DNA of 64,000 nt, taken from NCBI RefSeq assembly GCF_034931305.1, contig NZ_JAYGHY010000011.1:1-64000 (forward strand), written 5' to 3'. Under the pieces are notes generated by a model. The model ran no database searches and had not been told where the DNA came from. It saw only the letters and a program-made list of their open reading frames with translations. The position numbers were made by a program, and so were the translations under genes. This document shows, one piece after another, positions 24,842-33,039 of this stretch. Origin of the DNA: Cyanobium gracile_A (lineage in GTDB: Bacteria; Cyanobacteriota; Cyanobacteriia; PCC-6307; Cyanobiaceae). Each line of letters starts with the position of its first letter. The stretch's first letter is position 1.

Positions 24842-25277
24842 GGCGCCCGTGTCCAAGCCAGCGGCCAAGCCAGCGGCCCACCGCCAGGCCCACACTCACC
24901 GCCACCAGCCCCCCCAGCAGACTGATCACCACCACGGTCAGGGCTTCATCGGGGCGACCGCGGCGCAGGGCCAGGCTGATCTGCAACATCCAGCTGCTGA
25001 AGGTGGTGAGCGACCCGCAGAAGCCGATGCCCCCCAGCAGCATCAGCCGCGGCCGGGGGGGCGGCAGCGCCGCGATCACGCCGATCAGGAACGTGCCCAG
25101 CATGTTGGCGATCAGATCGGACTCGATCAGTCCGGCGTGGCCTCCCACCAGGCCCTTGCCCAGGTCCTCCAGGCGCCAGCGCAGCAGGGCACCGGGCACG
25201 GCGCCGGCGGCGACCAGCAGCAGGTCCCGTGCCTCGCGGCGCAGGCTGGATGGGCCACCGATCGGGGAGGGTGCCAT
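24831..25277 (-). CDS. crcB: Fluoride channel FluC/CrcB, first copy
   Basis: 148 aa with four membrane spans. Carries LLLVAAGAVPGALLRWRLE (start of TM1), NMLGTFLIGVIAAL (TM2 with the conserved Asn) and GGIGFCGSLTTFSSWMLQ (TM3 break with the Phe and Thr/Ser track). These are the FluC signatures. FluC proteins work as dual-topology dimers that let toxic F- leave the cell. It follows the second fluC by 9 bp. In genomes with two adjacent copies the pair often forms an obligate heterodimer with opposite topology. Charge bias near the N-termini could test that here. Confidence 0.93.
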   Translation of the reverse strand: MAPSPIGGPSSLRREARDLLLVAAGAVPGALLRWRLEDLGKGLVGGHAGLIESDLIANMLGTFLIGVIAALPPPRPRLMLLGGIGFCGSLTTFSSWMLQISLALRRGRPDEALTVVVISLLGGLVAVSVGLAVGRWLGRWLGHGRLRR

Positions 25278-25286
25278 GGGTCTGTC

Positions 25287-25670
25287 CTAGGAGCTGCCCA
25301 GGGCCAGGCCGGCGCCCACGGCCAGCAGACCCCCCAGTACCGAACCGCCGCAGAGCAGGACGGCCTCCCGGCGCTGCTGCCGTTGCAGGGTGTCGTGCAG
25401 TTCGGCGATCCAGGTGGAAAAGGTGCTGAAGCTGCCCAGGAATCCCGTGCCCAGCAGCAGCAGGGTGCGGCCGGCCCCCAGGCCGCAGCTGGCCTGCAGA
25501 CTCACCAGCAGGCCGATGGCGAAGCAGGCGATCAGATTGACACCGAAGGTGCCCCAGTGCTTGCGGGGCAGCATCGGCTCGAAATGGTTGACGACCCGGA
25601 AGCGCAGCCAGGCTCCCGGCACCGCACCGAGCGCCACGAACAGGGCGTCGTTAGTCACGGGTGCCGCCAT
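25287..25670 (-). CDS. crcB: Fluoride channel FluC/CrcB, second copy
   Basis: 127 aa from the ATG at 25670; the frame opens slightly upstream, but that part overlaps the SemiSWEET gene. TM1 LFVALGAVPGAWLRFRVVNH, the Asn in NLIACFAIGLLVSLQ and TM3 LGTGFLGSFSTFSTWIAEL give the FluC pattern. It is clearly a paralogue of the next gene but diverged, as expected of a heterodimeric pair. It starts 1 bp after the SemiSWEET stop and ends 9 bp before the other fluC, forming a three-gene operon. No fluoride riboswitch is visible upstream. Confidence 0.92.
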   Translation of the reverse strand: MAAPVTNDALFVALGAVPGAWLRFRVVNHFEPMLPRKHWGTFGVNLIACFAIGLLVSLQASCGLGAGRTLLLLGTGFLGSFSTFSTWIAELHDTLQRQQRREAVLLCGGSVLGGLLAVGAGLALGSS

Positions 25671-25671
25671 C

Positions 25672-25977
25672 TCAGCCTCTCCCCCGGGGACCACGGCCCC
25701 AGCGTTCGCGCCCCTCCAGCAGGGCCCGCAGCTTGCGTTCCAGCACCACCGTCGCCGGCACCAGGGTGATCAGGTTGGCGACGATCACCGGTCCATCGGC
25801 CTTGAGCAGTCCGTAGGCGGCCCAGGCCAGGATTCCCAGGGTGAACAGGCCGTACATCCGCAGCGAGATGGCGCTGGTGTCGCCGCTGCGCACGGTCTTC
25901 ACGGCCTGGGGGAAGAGGCTGAGGGTGGTCAACGTGGCGGCCCCATAGCCAAGGGCACTCACCGCGATGGACTCCAT
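25672..25977 (-). CDS. SemiSWEET-type (PQ-loop/MtN3) sugar transporter subunit
   Basis: 101 aa with three predicted spans, the size of a SemiSWEET half-transporter. The PQ-loop is ATLTTLSLFPQAVKTVRSGDTSAISLRMY (pattern SLFPQ...TKSA/SAIS). GILAWAAYGLLKADGPVIVANLITLVPATVVLERKL follows, with the conserved N in the third span. Two copies would assemble to move sugars across the membrane, as in bacterial homologues that carry sucrose or glucose. It is the first gene of an operon with the two fluC copies. Its ATG lies about 50 bp from the start of the divergent ATP-grasp gene, so both promoters share that gap. Confidence 0.88.
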   Translation of the reverse strand: MESIAVSALGYGAATLTTLSLFPQAVKTVRSGDTSAISLRMYGLFTLGILAWAAYGLLKADGPVIVANLITLVPATVVLERKLRALLEGRERWGRGPRGRG

Positions 25978-26028
25978 TGGCGCTGGCCGTTGTTGGGAGC
26001 AGCATGACGACATTCCGCCCATGGCGCC

Positions 26029-27561
26029 GTGGTCTTGAGCTTCCGTGAACTGCAGGGGCAGCTGCAGGCCCCCTGGGGCCGGGAGCATGGCGAGGCCGCT
26101 GCCGGCGGGCCCGTTGCGGACTTCGATCTGCTGATGGTGCCGTCGCTCACCATGGATCCCTCCCAGCTGGCCCTGGTGACCGGGGCCCATCACTACGAGG
26201 AGCGGCAGCTGTTCTCCCTGATGCGACTCCGCAATCCCGGGGTGCAGGTGGTCTATGTGACCAGCAAGCTGCTGCCGGAGCTGGTGGTGGATGCCGTGCT
26301 GGAGCTGATGCCCGGGGTCCCCACCTCCCATGCCCGCCGGCGCCTGCACCTGTTCGACACCGACGACGGCTCCGCCCGGCCGCTGACCCAGAAGCTGCTG
26401 GAGCGTCCGGCGCTGCTGGGGCGGATCCGGGAACAGCTGCGGCCCGGCCGCAGCTTCATCAACTGCTACGTGGTGACGGAGCTGGAGAAGACGCTCTCTG
26501 AACGGCTGCAGGTGCCCCTGCTGGGCACCGATCCGGCCCTGGGCTACTGGGGCACCAAGGCGGGCAGCCGGGAACTGTTCGGCCGCTGCGGCGTCCCCCA
26601 TCCCCCCGGCACCGGGCTGGCCCACAGCCCCGCGGAACTGGCGGAGGCGGTGGCCGATCTCTGGGACTCCCACCCCGAGCTCGGCGGTTGCGTGATCAAG
26701 CTGAACGAGGGCTTCAGCGGCGAAGGCAATGCCCGGCTGGATTTCACGCCCCTGGTCCTGGCTGGCCTCTCCAGGCGGGAGCGGGTCGCCCGGCTGGCCG
26801 CGGCCCTGGAGGCGCTGGCGATGCCGGCGGCGGCCTGGAAGGAGCTGCTGGCCCAGCAGGGGGCGCTGGCAGAAGCCTGGCTGGAGGGTGGGGACGTGCT
26901 CCGTTCCCCCAGTGTGCAGGGCACGATCCATCCGGGGGGGCTGGTGGAGGTGCTCTCCACCCACGAGCAGATCCTTGGTGGCCCTGGCGGCCAGACCTAC
27001 CTCGGCTGCTGCTTCCCCGCCGCCGAGCCCTACCGGGTGGCGCTGATGGAGCACGGCCGGGCCGTCGGCCAGGCCCTCGCCGCCGAAGGGGCCCTGGAGC
27101 GCTACGGCGTTGACTTCATCGCCCGCCGTTTCGGCGAGATGTGGGATCTCCAGGCCATTGAGGTCAACCTGCGTCAGGGCGGCACCACCCATCCGTTCAT
27201 GGCCCTGCGGGCGATCACCGCCGGCAGCCTCGAGCCCGCCACGGGCCGCTTTCTCTCCCCCACCGGCCAACCCCTGCACTACCGCGCCACCGACAACTTC
27301 AGCGACCCCCGGCTGCGGGGCCTGATGCCCCTCGACCTGATCGACATCGTCGCCGAGGCTGGCCTCCACTACGACCCCGCCCGCCTGCAGGGCAGCGTCT
27401 TCCATCTGCTGGGCTGCCTCTCGGAGTTCGGCAAGCTGGGCATGACCTGCATCGGCCGGGATCCGGAGCAGGCCTCGGCTGTCTACCGCTCCACCGTGGC
27501 GGAGCTGCTGGCCGGAGCTAGCGCCCGCAGTGGGGCCCCCCTTCCCCTGTCGGTCGGCTGA
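26029..27561 (+). CDS. ATP-grasp peptide ligase, PGM1-related
   Basis: 510 aa from a GTG start. An N-terminal preATP-grasp region runs through VADFDLLMVPSLTMDPSQL, QVVYVTSKLLPE and LLGTDPALGYWGTKAGSRELF. Then come the ATP-grasp lobes, GCVIKLNEGFSGEGNARLDF (Lys and flexible loop) and AEAWLEGG. The metal-binding end is YGVDFIARRF...WDLQAIEVNLRQGGTTHPFMAL, where Glu and Asn coordinate Mg. This layout is the PGM1-like group; PGM1 itself joins a modified amino acid to peptides in pheganomycin synthesis. Both substrates here are unknown. Amide or peptide bond formation from a carboxylate and an amine is the most that can be inferred. No peptide or NRPS genes lie nearby. Confidence 0.8.
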   Translation: MVLSFRELQGQLQAPWGREHGEAAAGGPVADFDLLMVPSLTMDPSQLALVTGAHHYEERQLFSLMRLRNPGVQVVYVTSKLLPELVVDAVLELMPGVPTSHARRRLHLFDTDDGSARPLTQKLLERPALLGRIREQLRPGRSFINCYVVTELEKTLSERLQVPLLGTDPALGYWGTKAGSRELFGRCGVPHPPGTGLAHSPAELAEAVADLWDSHPELGGCVIKLNEGFSGEGNARLDFTPLVLAGLSRRERVARLAAALEALAMPAAAWKELLAQQGALAEAWLEGGDVLRSPSVQGTIHPGGLVEVLSTHEQILGGPGGQTYLGCCFPAAEPYRVALMEHGRAVGQALAAEGALERYGVDFIARRFGEMWDLQAIEVNLRQGGTTHPFMALRAITAGSLEPATGRFLSPTGQPLHYRATDNFSDPRLRGLMPLDLIDIVAEAGLHYDPARLQGSVFHLLGCLSEFGKLGMTCIGRDPEQASAVYRSTVAELLAGASARSGAPLPLSVG

Positions 27562-27605
27562 CGGCCCGGGCCATGCAGGGCAGGATGGGGCAGCACAGGG
27601 GGCGC

Positions 27606-28100
27606 ATGGTTTCGATCACCGACCGCGACGACGACGCCAGGCGCCCCCCAACGGCACCTCTCGGGCCGCCAGTCTGGACCGGCTGGCTGCAGATCGGCCT
27701 GAGCACCATGCTGGCGGTGCTGTTCCTGGTGATCCTGAGCAAGACGCAGGAGCAGAACCAGCGACTGATGCGGTTGGAGCAGCGCGTGCAAGGACTGGAG
27801 AACAGCCGTGCCCTCGATCGCACCTCTGTACTGGAAGAGCAGCAGCGGGCCATGGTGGGACGCCTGCAGACGCTCGAGAGCGGCGCCCAGCGGCTGGAAG
27901 CGCTCGAGCGCCAGCAGGAGCAGTGGCGTTCCGCCCTGGCCGACATGCAGGGCCGTGCTGTGCGACGCCCCCAGGTGGAACCAGACCTCTTCCCCGCCGC
28001 GCCGCTGCCGTCGTCAGGCTCCGGCGGCCGCCCCAGCCCCCCTGCGTCCGACCGCAGTGCTGGCGGCGTTCTCCGCCCGCCAGCGCCCGGCAGCCCCTGA
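27606..28100 (+). CDS. Single-span coiled-coil membrane protein, unknown
   Basis: 164 aa from ATG 27606 (the frame also has an ATG at 27573). A short polar head leads into one span (GWLQIGLSTMLAVLFLVILS, about 22-41). A heptad-rich helix follows (QRLMRLEQRVQGLENS...RLQTLESGAQRLEALERQQEQW, about 46-108). The tail is Pro/Ser/Gly-rich and probably disordered. This is the look of a membrane-tethered oligomer or scaffold, but no family is recognised. It follows the ATP-grasp gene by about 45 bp on the same strand and may share its transcript. Confidence 0.6.
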   Translation: MVSITDRDDDARRPPTAPLGPPVWTGWLQIGLSTMLAVLFLVILSKTQEQNQRLMRLEQRVQGLENSRALDRTSVLEEQQRAMVGRLQTLESGAQRLEALERQQEQWRSALADMQGRAVRRPQVEPDLFPAAPLPSSGSGGRPSPPASDRSAGGVLRPPAPGSP

Positions 28101-28112
28101 GATCGCTCCTCC

Positions 28113-28949
28113 TCAGCCCTTCACGGCATCGCCGCTGGCGCTGGGCAGGATGTAGCGCTGCAGCAGCACGAACAGCAGCAACACCGGCAGGATCGAGACC
28201 ACCGACCCTGCCGCGACCAGGCGCCAGTCGAGGGAGAAACTGCTGGCCAGCTGCTGCAATCCCAGGGGCAGGGTGTAGAGCTTGGGGTCGTCGAGAATGA
28301 TCAGCGGCCAGAGGAAATCACTCCAGGTGCCGATGAACACGAACATCGCCAGGGTGATCAGGTCGGCACGGGCCGCCGGCAGCATCACGTTCCACCATTC
28401 ACCGACGGGGGTGCAGCCATCAATGCGTGCCGCCTCCTCCAGTTCCACCGGCACCGCCAGGAAACTCTGGCGCAGCAGAAAGATGCCGAAGGCCGTGGCC
28501 GCCTGGGGCACAATCAGGGCCCAGAGGGAGTTGCGCAGCCCGATCTGCACCATCAGCAGGTAGAGGGGAATCATCACCACCTGGAAGGGGATCAGGATCG
28601 TGGCCACCACCAGGGCCAGCACCAGCCCGCGGCCGCGGAAGCGCATCCGCGCCAGCGGGTAAGCCGCCAGGGAGCAGAACAGCAGGTTGGCGGCCACCGC
28701 CAGGGCGCTGACGATGGTGCTGTTGAGCAGGTAGGTGCCCATGGGATTGGCGGCGAACAGGCGCCCGTAGGCCTCCAGGCTCGGCTGGCTCGGCAGCAGG
28801 GCCGGGGGGCTGGTGAAGATGTCCTCCGCCGGCCCCTTCAGGGAGGTGCTGACCAGCCACAGCAGGGGCAGCAGCAGCAGCACCGCCACCAGCAGCAGCA
28901 GGGCGAGCTGCAGGCCTGTGGCCAGCGAGGAGCGGTTGGGGGCGTTCAC
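28113..28949 (-). CDS. Carbohydrate ABC transporter permease (MalG/GgtD-like)
   Basis: 278 aa with six spans. The MalG-type EAA loop is EEAARIDGCTPVGEWWNVMLPAARADL (about 182-208), the contact site for the ABC ATPase. The first span is LQLALLLLVAVLLLLPLLWLVSTSL, and the C-terminus ends SASGDAVKG. This is one half of a sugar or compatible-solute importer. No partner permease, binding protein or ATPase of the sugar class is in the window, so it must pair with proteins encoded elsewhere. It starts with GTG, overlapping the leuA stop by 4 bp, which implies translational coupling to leuA. Confidence 0.9.
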   Translation of the reverse strand: MNAPNRSSLATGLQLALLLLVAVLLLLPLLWLVSTSLKGPAEDIFTSPPALLPSQPSLEAYGRLFAANPMGTYLLNSTIVSALAVAANLLFCSLAAYPLARMRFRGRGLVLALVVATILIPFQVVMIPLYLLMVQIGLRNSLWALIVPQAATAFGIFLLRQSFLAVPVELEEAARIDGCTPVGEWWNVMLPAARADLITLAMFVFIGTWSDFLWPLIILDDPKLYTLPLGLQQLASSFSLDWRLVAAGSVVSILPVLLLFVLLQRYILPSASGDAVKG

Positions 28950-30571
28950 AGACGCGGCAGTTCCGCCACCGGAAGGGCCGTCTTCTGGGGATGGAGCGGG
29001 GCGCGCTGGCTGCCGGTGACGAGTCGGTTGAGGGCGTTGACGAAGGCCTGGGCCGCCGCCACGACGATGTCGGTGTCGGCCGCATGGCCCGAATAGAGCA
29101 CCCCCTGGTGGCGCAGGCGGATGGTCACCTCACCCATGGCGTCGATGCCTTCGGTGACGGACTTGATGCTGAACTCCACCAGCTCGTTCGGCACCTGGGC
29201 CAGGTGGTTGAGCGCCTGGCAGACCGCATCCACCGGACCAGTGCCGATGGCCGCCTCGGTCAGGTCGATGCCGTCGCCATCCCGCAGGGTGACGGTGGCG
29301 GTGGGCTGCAGGTTGGTGCCGCAGCTCACCTGCACCGACTGCAGGACGTAACGGGGCCCGTCCTGTTGCTGCACCTGTTCGCTGACGATCGCTTCGAGAT
29401 CCCGGTCGGTGATTTCCCGCTTGCGGTCGGCCAGCTCCTTGAAGCGGGCGAAGGCATCGTCGAGGTCGTGGCGCTCCAGGCTGTAGCCGAGCTCTTCCAG
29501 CCGGGCGCGGAAGGCGCTGCGGCCCGAGAGCTTGCCGAGGGAGATTCGGTTGTCGGCCAGGCCGACGGTGCGGGCATCGATGATCTCGTAGGTGAGCCGG
29601 TTCTTGAGCACGCCGTCCTGGTGGATGCCGGATTCGTGGGCGAAGGCATTGGCCCCCACGATCGCCTTGTTGGGCTGCACGGCCATGCCGGTGAGGTTGG
29701 AGACCAGTCGGGAGGTCTTGGTGATCTCCTCGGTGCGCACGTTGGTGAGGGGATCGCGTTGCTCCGACGGCCGGCCGAGGAAGGGGTTGAAATAGCTGCG
29801 CCGCACATGCAGCGCCATCACCAGCTCCTCGAGGGAGGCATTGCCAGCCCGTTCGCCGATGCCGTTGATGGTGCACTCCAGCTGACGGGCCCCGTGCTTG
29901 ACGGCCTCGAGGAAGTTGGCGACGGCCAGCCCCAGGTCGTTGTGCCCATGCACCGAAATGACCGCCTGGTCGATGTTGGGCACCGAGCGGTTGATGCCGG
30001 CGATGATCGCGCCGAATTCCGACGGGGTGGTGTAACCCACCGTGTCGGGGATGTTGATGGTGGTGGCCCCGGCGTTGATCGCCGCCTCGATCACCTCGTG
30101 CATGAAATCGGGGTCGCTGCGGCCGGCGTCCTCGCAGGAGAACTCCACGTCGTCGACCAGGGAGCGGGCATAGGCCACCATCTCCGCAGTGATGGCGATC
30201 ACCTCGGCGCGGCTCTTGCGCAGCTTGTGCTCCAGGTGGATGTCGCTGGTGGCGATGAAGGTGTGGATGCGCCGGTGGGCCGCCGGGGCCACGGCCTCGG
30301 CGCAGGCCTTGATGTCGCCGCTGGCGGCACGCGCCAGGCCGCAGATCACCGGCCCCTCCGGGGTGCCCACGCTGGCGGCGATGCGCTGGACGGCGTGAAA
30401 ATCGCCGCTGCTGGCGAAGGGGAACCCGGCCTCGATGATGTCCACCCCCAGGCGGGCCAGCTGCTGGGCGATCGCGAGCTTTTCCTCCAGGTTGAGGCTG
30501 GCGCCAGGGGACTGCTCCCCGTCGCGGAGGGTGGTATCGAAGATCAATACCCGGCCGGGATCGCGGGCCAT
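28946..30571 (-). CDS. leuA: 2-isopropylmalate synthase
   Basis: 541 aa. Condenses acetyl-CoA with 2-oxoisovalerate, the committed step of leucine synthesis. The DRE-TIM barrel opens with FDTTLRDGEQSPGASL (about 11-26). INIPDTVGYTTP and SVHGHNDLGLAVAN carry metal and substrate residues. The C-terminal half (about 385-525) is the LeuA allosteric domain (LQSVQVSCGTNLQPTATVTL), normally the leucine-feedback site. The ATG at 30571 is well placed, with MARDPGRVLIFDTTLR. The sugar permease gene overlaps its stop. The GH57 gene is divergent, about 97 bp away. Confidence 0.97.
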   Translation of the reverse strand: MARDPGRVLIFDTTLRDGEQSPGASLNLEEKLAIAQQLARLGVDIIEAGFPFASSGDFHAVQRIAASVGTPEGPVICGLARAASGDIKACAEAVAPAAHRRIHTFIATSDIHLEHKLRKSRAEVIAITAEMVAYARSLVDDVEFSCEDAGRSDPDFMHEVIEAAINAGATTINIPDTVGYTTPSEFGAIIAGINRSVPNIDQAVISVHGHNDLGLAVANFLEAVKHGARQLECTINGIGERAGNASLEELVMALHVRRSYFNPFLGRPSEQRDPLTNVRTEEITKTSRLVSNLTGMAVQPNKAIVGANAFAHESGIHQDGVLKNRLTYEIIDARTVGLADNRISLGKLSGRSAFRARLEELGYSLERHDLDDAFARFKELADRKREITDRDLEAIVSEQVQQQDGPRYVLQSVQVSCGTNLQPTATVTLRDGDGIDLTEAAIGTGPVDAVCQALNHLAQVPNELVEFSIKSVTEGIDAMGEVTIRLRHQGVLYSGHAADTDIVVAAAQAFVNALNRLVTGSQRAPLHPQKTALPVAELPRL

Positions 30572-30668
30572 GGAGTTAAGCGGAATAGCTATGAGTTAGG
30601 CCCACTCTAGGCGCCCGACGGCCCTGCTCCGGGAGTGGAACGTACAGTGGCCCCACAGAGGTTTCCCC

Positions 30669-32234
30669 ATGGCCGCAGGCGATCTGGCCCTGGTGTTGCA
30701 TGCCCACCTCCCCTACGTGCGATCGGGAGAACCGGGTTCGCTGGAGGAGGACTGGTACTTCCAGGCCCTGCAGGAATGCTATCTGCCGCTGCTGGCCGTT
30801 CTGGAGCGGGCCGCCGCCGACCCGGAACAACGGCCGAAACTCACCCTCGGCCTCTCCCCCACCCTGCTGTCGCTGCTCAGCGACAGGGCCCTGAACAGCC
30901 GTTTCCCGACCTGGCTGGCCCTGCGCCGGACCCTGCTCGACCAGGTGGAACCGGAACTGGCGCTGCCGGCGCGCCAGCTCCAGTCCACGCTCGCGACCAT
31001 CGAGGCCCAGTGGCGCCAGCTGGGGGGAAGCCTGCTAGCCGGGTTCCGCCGCCTCCAGGAGCAGGGGGTCCTCGATCTGATCACCTGCGGCGCCACCCAC
31101 GGCTACCTGCCGCTGCTGCGGGATTCGCCGGAGGCGGTGCGGGCCCAGCTGCTCACCGCCGTGCGTGAGCATCAGCGCCTGCTCGGTGTGCGCCCCCTGG
31201 GGATCTGGTTGCCGGAGTGCGCCTATTACGAGGATCTCGACCGTCTCCTGGCTGAGTGCGGCCTGCGCTACTCCCTGCTCGATGGCCACGGCCTGCTCCA
31301 TGGCCTGCCCCGTCCCCGCTACGGGGTCTATGCGCCGATCTGCTCCACCGCCGGTGTGGCTTTCTTTGCCCGCGACAGCGAATCCACCCTGCCGGTGTGG
31401 AGTGCCAGCCAGGGCTATCCCGGCGACGGCGCCTACCGGGAGTTCCACCGCGACCTGGGCTGGGACCTGCCGGAAGCGGACCTGGAGGCCCAGGGCATCC
31501 ACGACCGTCGCCCCCTCGGGCTCAAGTTGCACCGGGTCACCGCCCAGGGCTGCCCCCTGGAGCTCAAGCAGCCCTACGACCAGGAGCGGGCCGCGGACAA
31601 GGTGAAGGAGCATGCGGCGGCCTTCCTGCGGGGCCGCTCCGAGCAGATTTCTCACCTGGCCGCCACGATCGAGCCGCCACCCCTGCTGGTGGCCCCCTTC
31701 GATGCCGAACTGTTCGGCCACTGGTGGTTCGAAGGGCCCCAGTTCCTGGCCGAGCTGTTCCGCCAGGGCCCCGCGATGGACGTGGGCTTCACCCACCTGC
31801 GCGATGTGCTCAGCCAGAACCGGGCCCTGCAGGTCTGCCGGCCGGCCCCCTCCAGCTGGGGCCAGGGGGGCTACCACGACTACTGGCTGAACGACACCAA
31901 TGCCTGGGTCGTGGCGGAATGGCAGCGTGCCTCCCGCGCCATGGTGCAGCGGGTCAACCGGGGTGTGGGCAGCACCGAGCAGCGCGCTCTGCTCACCCAG
32001 GCGGGACGCGAACTGCTGCTGGCCCAGAGCTCCGACTGGAGCTTCATCCTGCGGGCCGGCACCACCACCGGCCTGGCCCGCGAGCGGATCCGCCGCCACC
32101 TCGACCGTTTCTGGCGCCTGATCGATGCCCTCGAGCACGGCACCGACCTGCCCAGGGAATGGCTGGTGGGGGTGCAACGCGAGGACGGGCTGTTCCCGGA
32201 GCTGAACGCGGCCGACTGGGCGACGCGGGCCTGA
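30669..32234 (+). CDS. GH57 1,4-alpha-glucan branching enzyme
   Basis: 521 aa. Introduces alpha-1,6 branches into glycogen-like glucans. The N-terminal HAHLPYVR (11-18) and nucleophile Glu183 in GIWLPECAYYEDL match GH57 motifs 1 and 3. The acid/base Asp (about 345) lies in VAPFDAELFGHWWFEGP. The C-terminal helical domain (about 420-520, DWSFILRAGTTTGLARERIRRHLDRFW) is the one seen in branching-type GH57 enzymes, which separates it from GH57 amylases. glgA lies about 28 kb away in the same window. A separate GH13 GlgB may exist elsewhere, so the division of labour is unknown. Confidence 0.88.
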   Translation: MAAGDLALVLHAHLPYVRSGEPGSLEEDWYFQALQECYLPLLAVLERAAADPEQRPKLTLGLSPTLLSLLSDRALNSRFPTWLALRRTLLDQVEPELALPARQLQSTLATIEAQWRQLGGSLLAGFRRLQEQGVLDLITCGATHGYLPLLRDSPEAVRAQLLTAVREHQRLLGVRPLGIWLPECAYYEDLDRLLAECGLRYSLLDGHGLLHGLPRPRYGVYAPICSTAGVAFFARDSESTLPVWSASQGYPGDGAYREFHRDLGWDLPEADLEAQGIHDRRPLGLKLHRVTAQGCPLELKQPYDQERAADKVKEHAAAFLRGRSEQISHLAATIEPPPLLVAPFDAELFGHWWFEGPQFLAELFRQGPAMDVGFTHLRDVLSQNRALQVCRPAPSSWGQGGYHDYWLNDTNAWVVAEWQRASRAMVQRVNRGVGSTEQRALLTQAGRELLLAQSSDWSFILRAGTTTGLARERIRRHLDRFWRLIDALEHGTDLPREWLVGVQREDGLFPELNAADWATRA

Positions 32235-32241
32235 AGGCAAT

Positions 32242-32991
32242 TCAGAGGATCTGATCCAGAAACCGCCGGGTGCGCTGGTGGCTGGGGTTGGTGAAGAACA
32301 CCTCCGGTTCGGCCTCTTCCACCACTTCGCCATCGGCCATCAGCACCACCCGGTGGGCCACATGGCGGGCGAACTTCACCTCGTGGGTCACCACCACCAT
32401 GGTGATGTCGTCGTCGGCGAGGTTCTGCATCACCTCCAGCACCTCCCGCACCATCTCCGGGTCGAGGGCGCTGGTGGGTTCATCAAACAGCAGGATGCGG
32501 GGCTCCATGCAGAGGGCCCGGGCGATCGCCACCCGTTGCTGCTGGCCTCCTGAGAGCTGGCCGGGATACTTGCCCGCCTGTTCGGCGATGCCCACCCGCT
32601 CCAGCAGGGCCCAGGCCTGCTTCTCCACCTCGGCCTTCGGACGCTTGCGGACGAGCACCGGAGCCAGGGTGAGGTTGTCGAGCACGGAGAGGTGGGGAAA
32701 CAGGTTGAACTGCTGGAACACCATCCCCACCTCCCGGCGCACGGCATCGATGTTGCGCAGGTCGTTGGAGAGCACGATGCCGTCGACGGTGATACGGCCC
32801 TTCTGGAAATCCTCCAGCGCGTTGAAGGTGCGGATGAAGGTGCTCTTGCCCGAGCCCGAGGGGCCCATGATCACCACCACCTCGCCGCGGCGCACCGTCA
32901 GGCTGGCCCCGCGCAACGCCTGGAATCCGTTGGGGTACCACTTCTCAACGGCCCGCGCCTCGATCATCAGTTCGTTGCTGGGTTGGCTCAT
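32242..32991 (-). CDS. aapP: Amino-acid ABC transporter ATPase (AapP/GlnQ type)
   Basis: 249 aa. Walker A GPSGSGKST (43-51), the Q-loop MVFQQFNLFPHLSVLDN, signature LSGGQQQRVAIARAL, Walker B ILLFDEPTSALDPE and the H-loop VVTHEVKFARHVA are all present. The polar-amino-acid subfamily pattern EKWYPNGFQALRG supports the substrate class. It is the last of the five Aap-type genes and lies 48 bp after aapM. Its stop is 7 bp from the stop of the convergent GH57 gene, so the transcript ends in a very short gap. Confidence 0.95.
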   Translation of the reverse strand: MSQPSNELMIEARAVEKWYPNGFQALRGASLTVRRGEVVVIMGPSGSGKSTFIRTFNALEDFQKGRITVDGIVLSNDLRNIDAVRREVGMVFQQFNLFPHLSVLDNLTLAPVLVRKRPKAEVEKQAWALLERVGIAEQAGKYPGQLSGGQQQRVAIARALCMEPRILLFDEPTSALDPEMVREVLEVMQNLADDDITMVVVTHEVKFARHVAHRVVLMADGEVVEEAEPEVFFTNPSHQRTRRFLDQIL

Positions 32992-33039
32992 GGGGCAGGA
33001 AGAGGGAACGGAGCGGGGGAGAGGGAAGTGGGAAAGCGG

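Noticed and set aside
25978..26028. Fluoride riboswitch ahead of the SemiSWEET-fluC operon
   Set aside because: The short leader lacks the conserved GGnGAUGG...UUCnCC core; I see no second location.
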